Source of the DNA: a virus
IMG/VR virus record: IMGVR_UViG_3300042519_000223
Location: 1 to 30,334 of that record
Direction: 5' to 3' (one strand)
DNA length: 30,334 bases
Both the position numbers and the translations under genes were made by a program. The notes under the pieces are model-generated. The model saw only the letters and a list, made by a program, of their open reading frames with translations, searched no databases and was not told the DNA's origin. Positions 22,106 through 28,950 of this stretch are shown one piece after another. Every line of letters starts with the position of its first letter. The first letter of the stretch is position 1.

Positions 22106-22139
22106 AACATACTATATAAGTAAGAACATACTATATAAG
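22106..22139. repeat. two 15-bp direct repeats (AACATACTATATAAG)
   Basis: Perfect copies at 22106-22120 and 22125-22139, 19-bp period, ending 7 bases before the next ATG. The palindrome ACTATATAGT lies at 22081-22090. The inner 10-mer ACTATATAAG also occurs on the minus strand at 17815-17824 in the small-terminase leader. Confidence 0.75.
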
Positions 22140-22146
22140 GACTTAT

Positions 22147-22314
22147 ATGTTACACTTTGATGATACTTTAGAAGCTGAACAATACGAATATCATTTTGCT
22201 ATCAGTGATATTGTCGATAAGATTGATCTCTATGGCTATGATGCTGTGATGGAAGACATTAAAGACTACTATCACAAAAGACAATTCGATAGAATGTATG
22301 AATCAGAATTTTAA
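22147..22314 (+). CDS. small acidic hypothetical protein (55 aa)
   Basis: 55 aa, MLHFDDTLEAEQYEYHFAIS, then DIVDKIDLYGYDAVMEDIKD. Rich in Asp and Tyr. It follows the repeated ACTATATAAG elements, and AAGGA lies before the ATG. Not recognised. Confidence 0.58.
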   Translation: MLHFDDTLEAEQYEYHFAISDIVDKIDLYGYDAVMEDIKDYYHKRQFDRMYESEF

Positions 22315-22474
22315 TAACGAGATTGTTGTCGATATTGATAACTGGTTAAACTTTTTAGATACTTTACACGATAGCTTTCCTGAAATCTATAACGATCCTG
22401 ATAGTGCAATGATAGGATTCGAATCAGACTGGGAAGAATACAAAAGAATCTTGTCTAACATTAAGGAAAGATAA
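22298..22474 (+). CDS. small acidic hypothetical protein (58 aa)
   Basis: 58 aa, overlapping the previous gene by 17 bases and sharing a base with the primase ATG (TAATG). MNQNFNNEIVVDIDNWLNFL is followed by a helical acidic segment. Coupling to primase-helicase suggests co-expression. Not recognised. Confidence 0.55.
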   Translation: MNQNFNNEIVVDIDNWLNFLDTLHDSFPEIYNDPDSAMIGFESDWEEYKRILSNIKER

Positions 22475-24114
22475 TGTACGAAGTTAAGCAGTCCTCCACT
22501 GTCGTTAAAGCACACAGACCATGTAAAGATTGTGGTTCAAGTGATGCGTTAAGTATATACAGTGATGGACATACGTATTGTTTTAGCTGTCAGACCAACA
22601 CAAAGGCTGTCAGAGAGGCGATCGATGATACAGTAATACCTACCTATAGGGATAAATTTAAATTGAATACAGAGCGTTTTAAGGGCATTCCTGACGATGC
22701 TGAAGTAATACCGTTCACTAAACGTGGCATTGTGCAGAAGACTTCAGAAGTATTCGGGGTCAGAGTGGATGATAACAAGATCTACTTTCCGTACTATGAC
22801 ATCAACGGTACTCTTGTAGCTACCAAGATGCGAGGAAAGAAAGAGAAGACATTCAGCAGTGACGGTGCATGGGCAGAAGCTACGTTGTTTGGACAGAACC
22901 TGTTCACCAAGGGTGGCAAAGCTATCACGATTACTGAGGGTGAGTTCGATGCAATGGCTTGCTATCAGATGACCGGCTCACGTTACCCTGTTGTGTCTAT
23001 TCGTAACGGTGCAGGGAATGCGTTGAAGGATTGTCGTGCCCAGTATGAGTACCTAGATTCATTCGAGAAGATTGTTATCTGCTTCGATGCTGATGAGCAG
23101 GGTGTTAAAGCAAGTAAAGAAGTAGCAGAATTGTTCGGCAGTAAAGCACACGTGTTCATGCACACAGGTACTACGCATAAGGATGCATGTGATTACTCAT
23201 TTAACAACGATACTAAGTTGTTCATTGAGAAGTGGTGGAACGCTGACAAGTACGTACCTGATGGGATCGTAGCAGGTTCAACACTATGGGATATCGTATC
23301 AGCACCTGTAGAGAAAGCTGATGTGTTGTATCCATACAACGGTCTTAATGATTTAACATACGGAATCCGTAAGGGTGAGCTAGTTACTGTGACAGCAGGT
23401 TCAGGACTAGGTAAGTCACAATTCTTACGTGAGATTGTATGGCACATCTTGAATAACTCAGAAGATAACATCGGCTTGATGTTCTTGGAAGAGTCAGTTA
23501 AGAAGACAGCACAATCATTGATGAGCTTGGCAGTTAATAAACCTTTACATTTACCGGACAATAATGCGACAGACGATGAACGAAGATACGCTTTTGATAA
23601 GACTCTTGGCACTGATAGGCTATTCCTGTTTGATCATTTTGGGAGCACTTCTATCGATAACATTCTTAATCGGGTACGGTTTATGGCTCGTGGGTTGGAT
23701 TGTCAGTATGTTTTCGTAGATCACGTGAGTATCATTGTATCTGCACAAGAGTCCGGTGATGAACGTAAAGCAATTGACGAGATTATGACCAAGCTTCGCA
23801 TGCTAGTACAGGAAACAGGTATCAGTTTGTTTGTTGTATCACACTTGAAACGCCCTAATGATAAGGGTCACGAAGAAGGAGCAGCCACGACACTGGCACA
23901 GCTACGTGGTTCAGGTTCAATTGCACAGCTAAGTGACGTAGTTATTGGATTGGAACGTAACGGACAGCACCCTGAGATCATCGAGAGAAACACCACTCAC
24001 GTTAGGGTTTTAAAGAATCGTTTCAGTGGACTGACTGGTAAAGCTTGTCGATTGTTCTACAGTAGGATGACTGGTCGCATGGATGAGATGCCACCGGAGG
24101 AGCAAACACTGTGA
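22474..24114 (+). CDS. DNA primase-helicase (T7 gp4-like)
   Basis: 546 aa, close to T7 gp4A (566). It has a full zinc-binding domain (C17-x2-C20 and C36-x2-C39), a TOPRIM primase core (TEGEFDA about 154-160; CFDADEQG about 203-210), and a RecA-type hexameric helicase: Walker A AGSGLGKS (about 308-315), Walker B YVFVDH (about 411-416), SHLKRP and the arginine-finger segment HVRVLKNRFSG. It makes RNA primers and unwinds DNA at the fork with gp5-like polymerase. The end PPEEQTL is only mildly acidic, unlike T7's strongly acidic tail that contacts polymerase. The ATG is coupled to the 58-aa gene; the following membrane-protein gene starts inside its stop codon. Confidence 0.93.
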   Translation: MYEVKQSSTVVKAHRPCKDCGSSDALSIYSDGHTYCFSCQTNTKAVREAIDDTVIPTYRDKFKLNTERFKGIPDDAEVIPFTKRGIVQKTSEVFGVRVDDNKIYFPYYDINGTLVATKMRGKKEKTFSSDGAWAEATLFGQNLFTKGGKAITITEGEFDAMACYQMTGSRYPVVSIRNGAGNALKDCRAQYEYLDSFEKIVICFDADEQGVKASKEVAELFGSKAHVFMHTGTTHKDACDYSFNNDTKLFIEKWWNADKYVPDGIVAGSTLWDIVSAPVEKADVLYPYNGLNDLTYGIRKGELVTVTAGSGLGKSQFLREIVWHILNNSEDNIGLMFLEESVKKTAQSLMSLAVNKPLHLPDNNATDDERRYAFDKTLGTDRLFLFDHFGSTSIDNILNRVRFMARGLDCQYVFVDHVSIIVSAQESGDERKAIDEIMTKLRMLVQETGISLFVVSHLKRPNDKGHEEGAATTLAQLRGSGSIAQLSDVVIGLERNGQHPEIIERNTTHVRVLKNRFSGLTGKACRLFYSRMTGRMDEMPPEEQTL

Positions 24115-24341
24115 GAGATTTCCTTTTAACACTGCTCTTTGTATTTGTATTCATGGGTGGGTTTGCTTATGGTTCACTGAACCACTATGTAGATAACATG
24201 ACTCACTGTACTAGCTATACTAAAAGTGGTGTTAAATGGATAGGTTACAGAGCAATCAGTGATGACTATGATCGCAGATGTTTTTGGTTAGAAGAAAGAT
24301 TCCCTTACAGGGTTCAACAAGGGGTGGAGGTAAAGAGATGA
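24111..24341 (+). CDS. small membrane/exported protein (76 aa)
   Basis: 76 aa from GTG 24111 in a GTGA overlap with primase; GGAGG precedes it. The N-terminus MRDFLLTLLFVFVFMGGFAY is a signal anchor or signal peptide, followed by a soluble part with two cysteines (HCTSYTK, RRCFWLEER). It could be a periplasmic, disulphide-bonded protein. Not recognised. Confidence 0.62.
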   Translation: MRDFLLTLLFVFVFMGGFAYGSLNHYVDNMTHCTSYTKSGVKWIGYRAISDDYDRRCFWLEERFPYRVQQGVEVKR

Positions 24342-24469
24342 TTAAGTTTGTTAAGTTACCTTGGTTCAAAGGCACACCGGTGTATTGGAATCAGTATTAC
24401 TTTAACAGTGGTCAACCGTACAGAGCATACCGATTGTTCTGTCTATCGATAAGGGTTTATGATGAGTGA
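24338..24469 (+). CDS. tiny basic hypothetical protein (43 aa)
   Basis: 43 aa from ATG 24338 (GGAGG upstream, ATGA overlap). MIKFVKLPWFKGTPVYWNQY, then YFNSGQPYRAYRLF; aromatic-rich. The frame is open further upstream but only with a poor TTG. Not recognised. Confidence 0.55.
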   Translation: MIKFVKLPWFKGTPVYWNQYYFNSGQPYRAYRLFCLSIRVYDE

Positions 24470-24812
24470 TTTAGTTTATCGTTTGAGAAAGAGAGCAGAG
24501 ATACGTAGGCAGATTGATACTCGTAAGTCAGTACAGAATAATGAACCTGATCGTATCGCAGACTTGTTAGAAGAAGCATCAGAAGAGATAGAACATCTTG
24601 AGAAAGTAAAAGATTTACACAGAGATGCACATCATAAGTGTGTAGAATTATCAAGAGATGAGTATAAAAAAGTTTTAGAAACAATGGAAAAGTATAAAAA
24701 AGTGTTGGAAGAAATAGCTAATGATTATCCTGAGCTGAGTTACGACAAGGCTCGTATGCAAAATCTAGACCACATTAAGTGGGCAAAGGAGGTACTAAAT
24801 GAAACTGTATGA
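24459..24812 (+). CDS. coiled-coil protein with internal duplication (117 aa)
   Basis: 117 aa starting MMSDLVYRLRKRAEIRRQID; the second Met is equally possible. DRIADLLEEASEEIEHLEKV is a clear heptad coiled coil, a pattern I know from many small phage proteins. YKKVLETMEKYKKVLEEI shows a 10-residue internal duplication. Function unknown; likely oligomeric. Confidence 0.65.
   Translation: MMSDLVYRLRKRAEIRRQIDTRKSVQNNEPDRIADLLEEASEEIEHLEKVKDLHRDAHHKCVELSRDEYKKVLETMEKYKKVLEEIANDYPELSYDKARMQNLDHIKWAKEVLNETV
24661..24710 (+). repeat. 30-bp-period in-gene duplication
   Basis: AGTATAAAAAAGTTTTAGAA (24661-24680) and AGTATAAAAAAGTGTTGGAA (24691-24710) match at 18 of 20 bases and encode the repeated YKKVLE helix unit. 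Confidence 0.75.
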
Positions 24813-25008
24813 TTTAAAACGAGGTGATAAGTTTATTATTACTGATGATGATGCTAGAGTGCCAGTGGCTTCACCTAAAGCTGAGGCAGGTAAGGTATAT
24901 TGGTTTGGTCATATTGATGGTATGTATTCATACTCTAAAGATGGTGATGATGTGGTTCACTTCGCAGCTTGGACTGAAGTAGAACGTGTCGATGAAACGG
25001 AGAAATGA
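24799..25008 (+). CDS. small conserved beta-rich phage protein (69 aa)
   Basis: 69 aa, MKLYDLKRGDKFIITDDDAR, then VYWFGHIDGMYSYSKDGDDV and VHFAAWTEVERV. The LYDLKRGDKF...GMYSY...AAWTEVE pattern recurs in small phage proteins and looks like an SH3-type barrel. AAGGAGG lies upstream; it overlaps the coiled-coil gene by 14 bases. Function unknown. Confidence 0.65.
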   Translation: MKLYDLKRGDKFIITDDDARVPVASPKAEAGKVYWFGHIDGMYSYSKDGDDVVHFAAWTEVERVDETEK

Positions 25009-25012
25009 GAAC

Positions 25013-25237
25013 ATGAAAACTAAAGAACAAGCAGAGCAGTACTTAGATAACTTAGAATTAAAGTGCAGAGATATGTATCAAGATGAGTGTGGTGCTGATG
25101 GTATTTATTTATCAGACGGTGTTTATGTAGATGCCTTGGACTATGCAATAATGCAAGGCGACTTAACCTCTAAAGAAGAGAAGATGTTTGAACAAGCTAT
25201 GAATATTTTATATCCTGAAGAAGAATATGAAGCATAG
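25013..25237 (+). CDS. small acidic hypothetical protein (74 aa)
   Basis: 74 aa from ATG 25013; upstream in-frame ATG 24992 and GTG 24986 lie inside the previous gene. MKTKEQAEQYLDNLELKCRD, then DGIYLSDGVYVDALDYAIMQ. Acidic. Not recognised. Confidence 0.58.
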   Translation: MKTKEQAEQYLDNLELKCRDMYQDECGADGIYLSDGVYVDALDYAIMQGDLTSKEEKMFEQAMNILYPEEEYEA

Positions 25238-25394
25238 ACCATGCGGTAACGGTAAGGGTGACACACCTAGACCAATACAAGACAGAGAGAAGTTTGATAA
25301 TAACTGGGATTCAATCTTTGGAAAGAAGAAGAAACATGATGAAGTGGACAGGAACAATACTATGCCTGATCGGGATAGCACTGACAAGTCTTAA
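25227..25394 (+). CDS. small conserved KGD protein (55 aa)
   Basis: 55 aa from ATG 25227. MKHRPCGNGKGDTPRPIQDR followed by EKFDNNWDSIFGKKKK matches a very common small phage protein (KGDxPRPxxxxxxFxxNWDxIFGKK). Function unknown. The C-terminal 20 residues are encoded in a different frame from, and over, the start of the next gene, which may explain their lack of pattern. Confidence 0.72.
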   Translation: MKHRPCGNGKGDTPRPIQDREKFDNNWDSIFGKKKKHDEVDRNNTMPDRDSTDKS

Positions 25395-25545
25395 TATCTT
25401 TCCATTGAATCTGTGGTTCGGGTTCATTGGTTCAGGATTGTGGGCATACGCAGGACTACGTGAGAAAGACTTTGCATTATTTGTAGTAGAAATAGTTGCA
25501 GTTTTTATGTACGTAGGTGGACTAATTAAATTATTCGTGGTATAA
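25336..25545 (+). CDS. small two-helix membrane protein (69 aa)
   Basis: 69 aa from ATG 25336 (a second ATG follows immediately). WTGTILCLIGIALTSLNIFP and LNLWFGFIGSGLWAYAGL form membrane segments, and ALFVVEIVAVFMYVGGLIKL a further one, so two or three transmembrane helices. It overlaps the KGD gene by 59 bases in another frame. The GTG at 25258 would give a longer form but lies within the KGD gene with no good ribosome site. Function unknown. Confidence 0.6.
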   Translation: MMKWTGTILCLIGIALTSLNIFPLNLWFGFIGSGLWAYAGLREKDFALFVVEIVAVFMYVGGLIKLFVV

Positions 25546-25546
25546 T
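25518..25546 (+). promoter_or_regulatory. candidate promoter overlapping DNA polymerase start
   Basis: TGGACT (25518-25523; 4 of 6), 17-bp spacer, extended -10 TGGTATAAT with TATAAT at 25541-25546. The expected first base (about 25552-25553) falls at the polymerase ATG. The decamer GTGGTATAAT is identical to that at the promoter before the SSB gene. Confidence 0.55.
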
Positions 25547-25552
25547 AATAGC

Positions 25553-27202
25553 ATGAAGATTATACTTGATATTGAAACCAATAGCACACACGATATTATA
25601 TGGTGTGTAGTTACTAGAGATATAGAAACTAACGAGGTTAAGGTATGGAAGGAAGCAAGTGGGTTACAAAAGTATTTGGATCAATGCGATTTGATTATAA
25701 TGCACAACGGCATAAGCTTCGATGCACCAGTACTCCGGAAGAACTGGAAAGTTTCGATGAAGCTGAGCCAAGTGTACGATACGCTCGTAGCAAGTCGCCT
25801 CCTAAGTCCAAGCCTAGAGGGCGGTCATAGTCTAGATGCATGGGGTCAACGCCTTGGTTACGCTAAGTTTGAGTTCAGTGACTGGGATGGTGGGTGTACA
25901 GCACAGATGGTAACGTACTGTATCCAAGATACATTAGTAACACAAAAGCTGTATGAATATTTAGTAACAGAATTTAACAACCAAGGATTTGACAAAAGGA
26001 GTATTGATCTTGAACACAAAGTACAAGCAATCATCTGCAAGCAAGAACAAAACGGATTCAAGTTGGATCAGCAAGGTGCTATCATACTTATCTCAGAGCT
26101 TAAGAGTAAGCTTAGCAATATTGAAGATGAATTACAGAGTGTATTTCCAACGAAAACAACTGAAAGATATTCAGAGAAAACAGGAAAGAAACTCAAAGAT
26201 GATGTCGAAGTATTCAACCCCGGAAGCAGACAGCAAATCGCCAGTCGCCTCCAAGAAAAAGGTTGGAAGCCAAAAAGATTTACCGACAAAGGACAAGCAA
26301 TCGTCGACGAAACAACGCTCAACGAAAGCACGATCCCCGAAGCAAAGTTAATCGGTGAATACTTGTTGTTACAAAAGAGAATCAGTCAGATAGATTCTTG
26401 GTTAAAGGTAGTAAGTAGTGACGGTAGAGTACATGGTCGTATCATTACCAACGGTGCAGTGACAGGTCGTATGACTCACATGAGTCCGAACATGGCACAA
26501 GTACCTAACTCAGGTAGTGAATACGGTGAAGAGTGCAGGGCTTTATGGACAGTAGAGAAAGGATATAAGTTAGTAGGTATCGATGCTTCAGGACTGGAGT
26601 TAAGAATGCTTGCTCACTATATGAAAGACGATGCGTATACAAATGAAGTCGTATCAGGCGACATCCACACAGCTAACCAAAAAGCAGCGGGGTTGGAAAC
26701 GAGGAATCAGGCTAAGACGTTTATATATGCATTCCTCTATGGTGCAGGAAGTGCCAAGATCGGGACGATTGTTGGTGGTAACTCGCAGACAGGACAGCGA
26801 CTCATCAATAATTTTCTTAAGAACACGCCTAAGCTACGAGAGCTTCGTGAAAAAGTGGTTCGGTTATTTTCTGAGAAAGGAACGCTACCGAGTCTTGATG
26901 GACGTAGGTTACAAGTTAGGTCGGAACATTCCGCACTCAACACACTCCTTCAAGGTGCAGGTGCAGTTGTCATGAAGCAAGCGTTAGTGTTGTTAGATAA
27001 GAAACTTAAGTCAGCAAAGATTGATTACAAGTTCGTAGCTAACGTGCATGATGAATGGCAGATAGAAGTAGAAGAAAGCAGGGCAGAAGAAGCAGGTAAG
27101 ATGGGTGTTCAAGCAATAGCTGAGGCAGGATTAGTTCTCAACATGCGATGCCCTCTTACCGGTGAGTACAACGTAGGTAATAACTGGAAGGAAACACATT
27201 GA
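25553..27202 (+). CDS. DNA polymerase, family A (T7 gp5-like) with 3'-5' exonuclease
   Basis: 549 aa. Exonuclease: D6/E8 in ILDIET, D57 in HNGISFD, Y122/D126 in YCIQD. Polymerase: motif A VGIDASGLELR (D344), motif B RNQAKTFIYAFLYG (R384-G397), motif C NVHDEWQ (H499, D500). All catalytic residues are present, so the enzyme should replicate and proofread. It is 155 aa shorter than T7 gp5; the gap between exonuclease motif III and motif A is about 218 residues, against about 301 in T7, leaving no room for the thioredoxin-binding loop. No ribosome site precedes the only possible ATG, and a promoter-like element sits right before it. Confidence 0.94.
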   Translation: MKIILDIETNSTHDIIWCVVTRDIETNEVKVWKEASGLQKYLDQCDLIIMHNGISFDAPVLRKNWKVSMKLSQVYDTLVASRLLSPSLEGGHSLDAWGQRLGYAKFEFSDWDGGCTAQMVTYCIQDTLVTQKLYEYLVTEFNNQGFDKRSIDLEHKVQAIICKQEQNGFKLDQQGAIILISELKSKLSNIEDELQSVFPTKTTERYSEKTGKKLKDDVEVFNPGSRQQIASRLQEKGWKPKRFTDKGQAIVDETTLNESTIPEAKLIGEYLLLQKRISQIDSWLKVVSSDGRVHGRIITNGAVTGRMTHMSPNMAQVPNSGSEYGEECRALWTVEKGYKLVGIDASGLELRMLAHYMKDDAYTNEVVSGDIHTANQKAAGLETRNQAKTFIYAFLYGAGSAKIGTIVGGNSQTGQRLINNFLKNTPKLRELREKVVRLFSEKGTLPSLDGRRLQVRSEHSALNTLLQGAGAVVMKQALVLLDKKLKSAKIDYKFVANVHDEWQIEVEESRAEEAGKMGVQAIAEAGLVLNMRCPLTGEYNVGNNWKETH

Positions 27203-27381
27203 TGAATGGGAAACTTAAGCAGTGCATCATGGAGATGCTTCGTATGGGAGAAAATCCTGAAGAGATTGCTGAGTCGTGTAGAGAGTCGTTGAATTATCTT
27301 CATAGTCTTAGGACATACGAACCTAATCATGATTTAGCAGACTTCTATCGTGCTTATAAAGATGCGGATCATAGACCATGA
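27202..27381 (+). CDS. small hypothetical protein (59 aa)
   Basis: 59 aa from ATG 27202, which shares one base with the polymerase TGA; GGAAGGAAA lies upstream. MNGKLKQCIMEMLRMGENPE, then EIAESCRESLNYLHSL. Helical. Its stop overlaps the next ATG (ATGA). Not recognised. Confidence 0.58.
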   Translation: MNGKLKQCIMEMLRMGENPEEIAESCRESLNYLHSLRTYEPNHDLADFYRAYKDADHRP

Positions 27382-27545
27382 ACATACCTGATGACGTAGA
27401 GTTAGTAGTAGGATTAGGTATTGACAAAGATGACAAGTTAGTACTTGCTACTTATCTAAACATGGAAGAACTTGAAGAGTTTCTTGAAGACTGTCTAGAT
27501 ATAGTAAGAGAAAAACAATTGTCAGAAAGCTTTACATTGCAGTAA
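27378..27545 (+). CDS. small acidic hypothetical protein (55 aa)
   Basis: 55 aa, MNIPDDVELVVGLGIDKDDK, then LVLATYLNMEELEEFLEDCL. Acidic, one strand pair and a helix. Ends immediately before the promoter at 27531-27558. Not recognised. Confidence 0.57.
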   Translation: MNIPDDVELVVGLGIDKDDKLVLATYLNMEELEEFLEDCLDIVREKQLSESFTLQ

Positions 27546-27558
27546 AATGTGGTATAAT
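27531..27558 (+). promoter_or_regulatory. promoter before SSB and exonuclease genes
   Basis: TTTACA (27531-27536; 5 of 6), 16-bp spacer, perfect TATAAT (27553-27558) with an extended TGG. The 49-bp gap after the preceding stop gives a leader of about 30 bases containing AAAGGAAA before the SSB ATG. Confidence 0.7.
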
Positions 27559-27594
27559 ATATGTGTAGTATCAATTACTTGAAAGGAAATTCAA

Positions 27595-28014
27595 ATGAGC
27601 GTAGTTAAAATTAAAGGTGAATTGTTTTGGTCTAAGTGGATGAAAGAGTTGAACACTAAGTTTAACCCTGACAATGACCGTTACGAAGCTGTAGTAGGTA
27701 ACATCTCTGATGCCGACTGTGAGAAGTTAAAGTCTTTAGGTATCAAGATTAAGAACAAAGAAGGTCAAGGTAACTTCATCATGGCTAAGAGTAAGTATGA
27801 GTTTACTCCTGCTACACCATCAGGTGACAAGGTGGAGATTGACGACATCGGTAACGGTACTAAGGTAGAAGTTGAAGTGTCTTCATATACACACCGTATG
27901 AGTGCTATGCACGGTAACGCACCTTCGATCAAGAAGATTACAGTTACTCAGCTAGAGAAGTACGAACCTGAAGCAGTGGCTGTCACAGACATTGACGATG
28001 ACGACATCCTCTAA
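27595..28014 (+). CDS. single-stranded DNA-binding protein (T7 gp2.5-like)
   Basis: 139 aa. An N-terminal OB-fold-like stretch (VVKIKGELFWSKWMKELNTK, then NDRYEAVVGNISDADCEKLK) is followed by a strand-rich part and a very acidic tail ending DIDDDDIL. An acidic tail closed by hydrophobic residues is the hallmark of phage and bacterial SSBs, where it contacts polymerase and primase. It is shorter than T7 gp2.5 (232 aa). Position between polymerase and gp6-like exonuclease, with its own promoter, suits a protein needed in quantity. The call rests on the tail and context; the fold itself needs a profile check. Confidence 0.72.
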   Translation: MSVVKIKGELFWSKWMKELNTKFNPDNDRYEAVVGNISDADCEKLKSLGIKIKNKEGQGNFIMAKSKYEFTPATPSGDKVEIDDIGNGTKVEVEVSSYTHRMSAMHGNAPSIKKITVTQLEKYEPEAVAVTDIDDDDIL

Positions 28015-28741
28015 GAAAGCCTTGATCGATGCTGATTCTCTAGTTTATGCTATCGGTTTTTCAAGTCAAGACATTGAAGAACCTTTAGCTAAATGGAGAC
28101 TCGATGAAGCGATCAATAATATTCTTACCGATATAGGTGCTACTGATTACGAAGGTTGGATTACTGGGAAAGGAAACTACCGTAACGACATCGCAGTCAC
28201 AGCACCTTATAAAGGTCAGCGTAAAGCAGAGAAGCCTGAACACTATGATGCCTTAAGAGAACACATGCTAAAGAAATGGAAGTTCCACAAGACAGAAGGT
28301 ATTGAGGCTGACGATGCAGTAGGCATAGCTGCTTATGCTGTATCTGAAGATGAAGTTATTATGGTTCATATTGATAAAGACTTGAATCAATTCAGAGGAT
28401 GGCACTATAACTATAGGAACAAAGAAACCTATCATGTTACAGAGTTCGAAGGATTGAAGAGTTTTTATACTCAGATACTAACAGGAGATCGAATTGACAA
28501 TATCATCGGTATCAAGGGAATTGGTGCAGTTAAAGCGGAAAGGATTCTTAAAGAATGCAAAGACGAAAACGAAATGTATCTTGCTGTACTCGAAGCGTAC
28601 AAAGGAGACTCGGAGCGAGTACTGGAAAACGGACAACTCCTGTGGCTACAAAGGGAAGTAAACCAAGTTTGGCAACCGCCTCCATTGTCTACATCGAGTG
28701 GGTCGATGCAGTCTCAGACGGAGGATGGGAAGACGAAGTAA
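27998..28741 (+). CDS. 5'-3' exonuclease, FEN/PIN family (T7 gp6-like)
   Basis: 247 aa from ATG 27998 (overlapping SSB by 17 bases). Metal ligands: D11/D13 (ALIDADSL), E103/D105/D106 (IEADDAV), D126/D128 (HIDKDLNQ), and D164/D167 in the helix-three-turn-helix GDRIDNIIGIKGIGAVKAER (163-182). It removes RNA primers and degrades host DNA in T7. The conserved domain ends at about residue 226 (LLWLQREVNQVWQPP); the last 20 residues are a Ser/Thr/Gln-rich tail encoded over the start of the next gene in another frame. Confidence 0.88.
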   Translation: MTTSSKKALIDADSLVYAIGFSSQDIEEPLAKWRLDEAINNILTDIGATDYEGWITGKGNYRNDIAVTAPYKGQRKAEKPEHYDALREHMLKKWKFHKTEGIEADDAVGIAAYAVSEDEVIMVHIDKDLNQFRGWHYNYRNKETYHVTEFEGLKSFYTQILTGDRIDNIIGIKGIGAVKAERILKECKDENEMYLAVLEAYKGDSERVLENGQLLWLQREVNQVWQPPPLSTSSGSMQSQTEDGKTK

Positions 28742-28950
28742 AGGTAGATATACATCCGGTTAGAACTATAGGCTACTTAGTATCAGAGACTAACGATGGC
28801 ATCTGCCTAGCTTCTACTGTGTCCGGTGAGATGAGTAACGCAAGGATGCATATACCAAAGTCATGGATTGTGAAACGAAAGGAAGTTAAACTTGAAACCC
28901 CAGTCAGCAAAAGCAAAAGGAAGAAACCTACAAAAGTGGGTCAGGGATAA
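28642..28950 (+). CDS. conserved phage protein of unknown function (about 100 aa)
   Basis: Start uncertain: GTG 28642 (VATKGSKPSLATASIVYIEW) or TTG 28669; the conserved part begins at ATASIVYIEWVDAV. It continues DGGWEDEVKVDIHPVRTIGY, LVSETNDGICLASTVSGEMS and NARMHIPKSWIVKRK. The pattern is one I recall from many phage proteins encoded between exonuclease and endonuclease genes. Likely a small beta-rich fold; no activity known. It overlaps the exonuclease gene by up to 100 bases and the nuclease gene by 59. Confidence 0.68.
   Translation: MATKGSKPSLATASIVYIEWVDAVSDGGWEDEVKVDIHPVRTIGYLVSETNDGICLASTVSGEMSNARMHIPKSWIVKRKEVKLETPVSKSKRKKPTKVGQG

Noticed and set aside
23193-23612. 139-codon minus-strand open frame inside the primase-helicase gene
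   Set aside because: Opposite to a clearly functional gene with all motifs; no promoter or ribosome site.
25989-26351. 120-codon frame inside the polymerase gene
   Set aside because: Lys/Ser-rich shadow of a region of the polymerase thumb; the polymerase frame is intact through it, so no frameshift is needed.
26631-26975. 114-codon basic frame over polymerase motif B
   Set aside because: The true frame carries all catalytic motifs; no ribosome site for this one.
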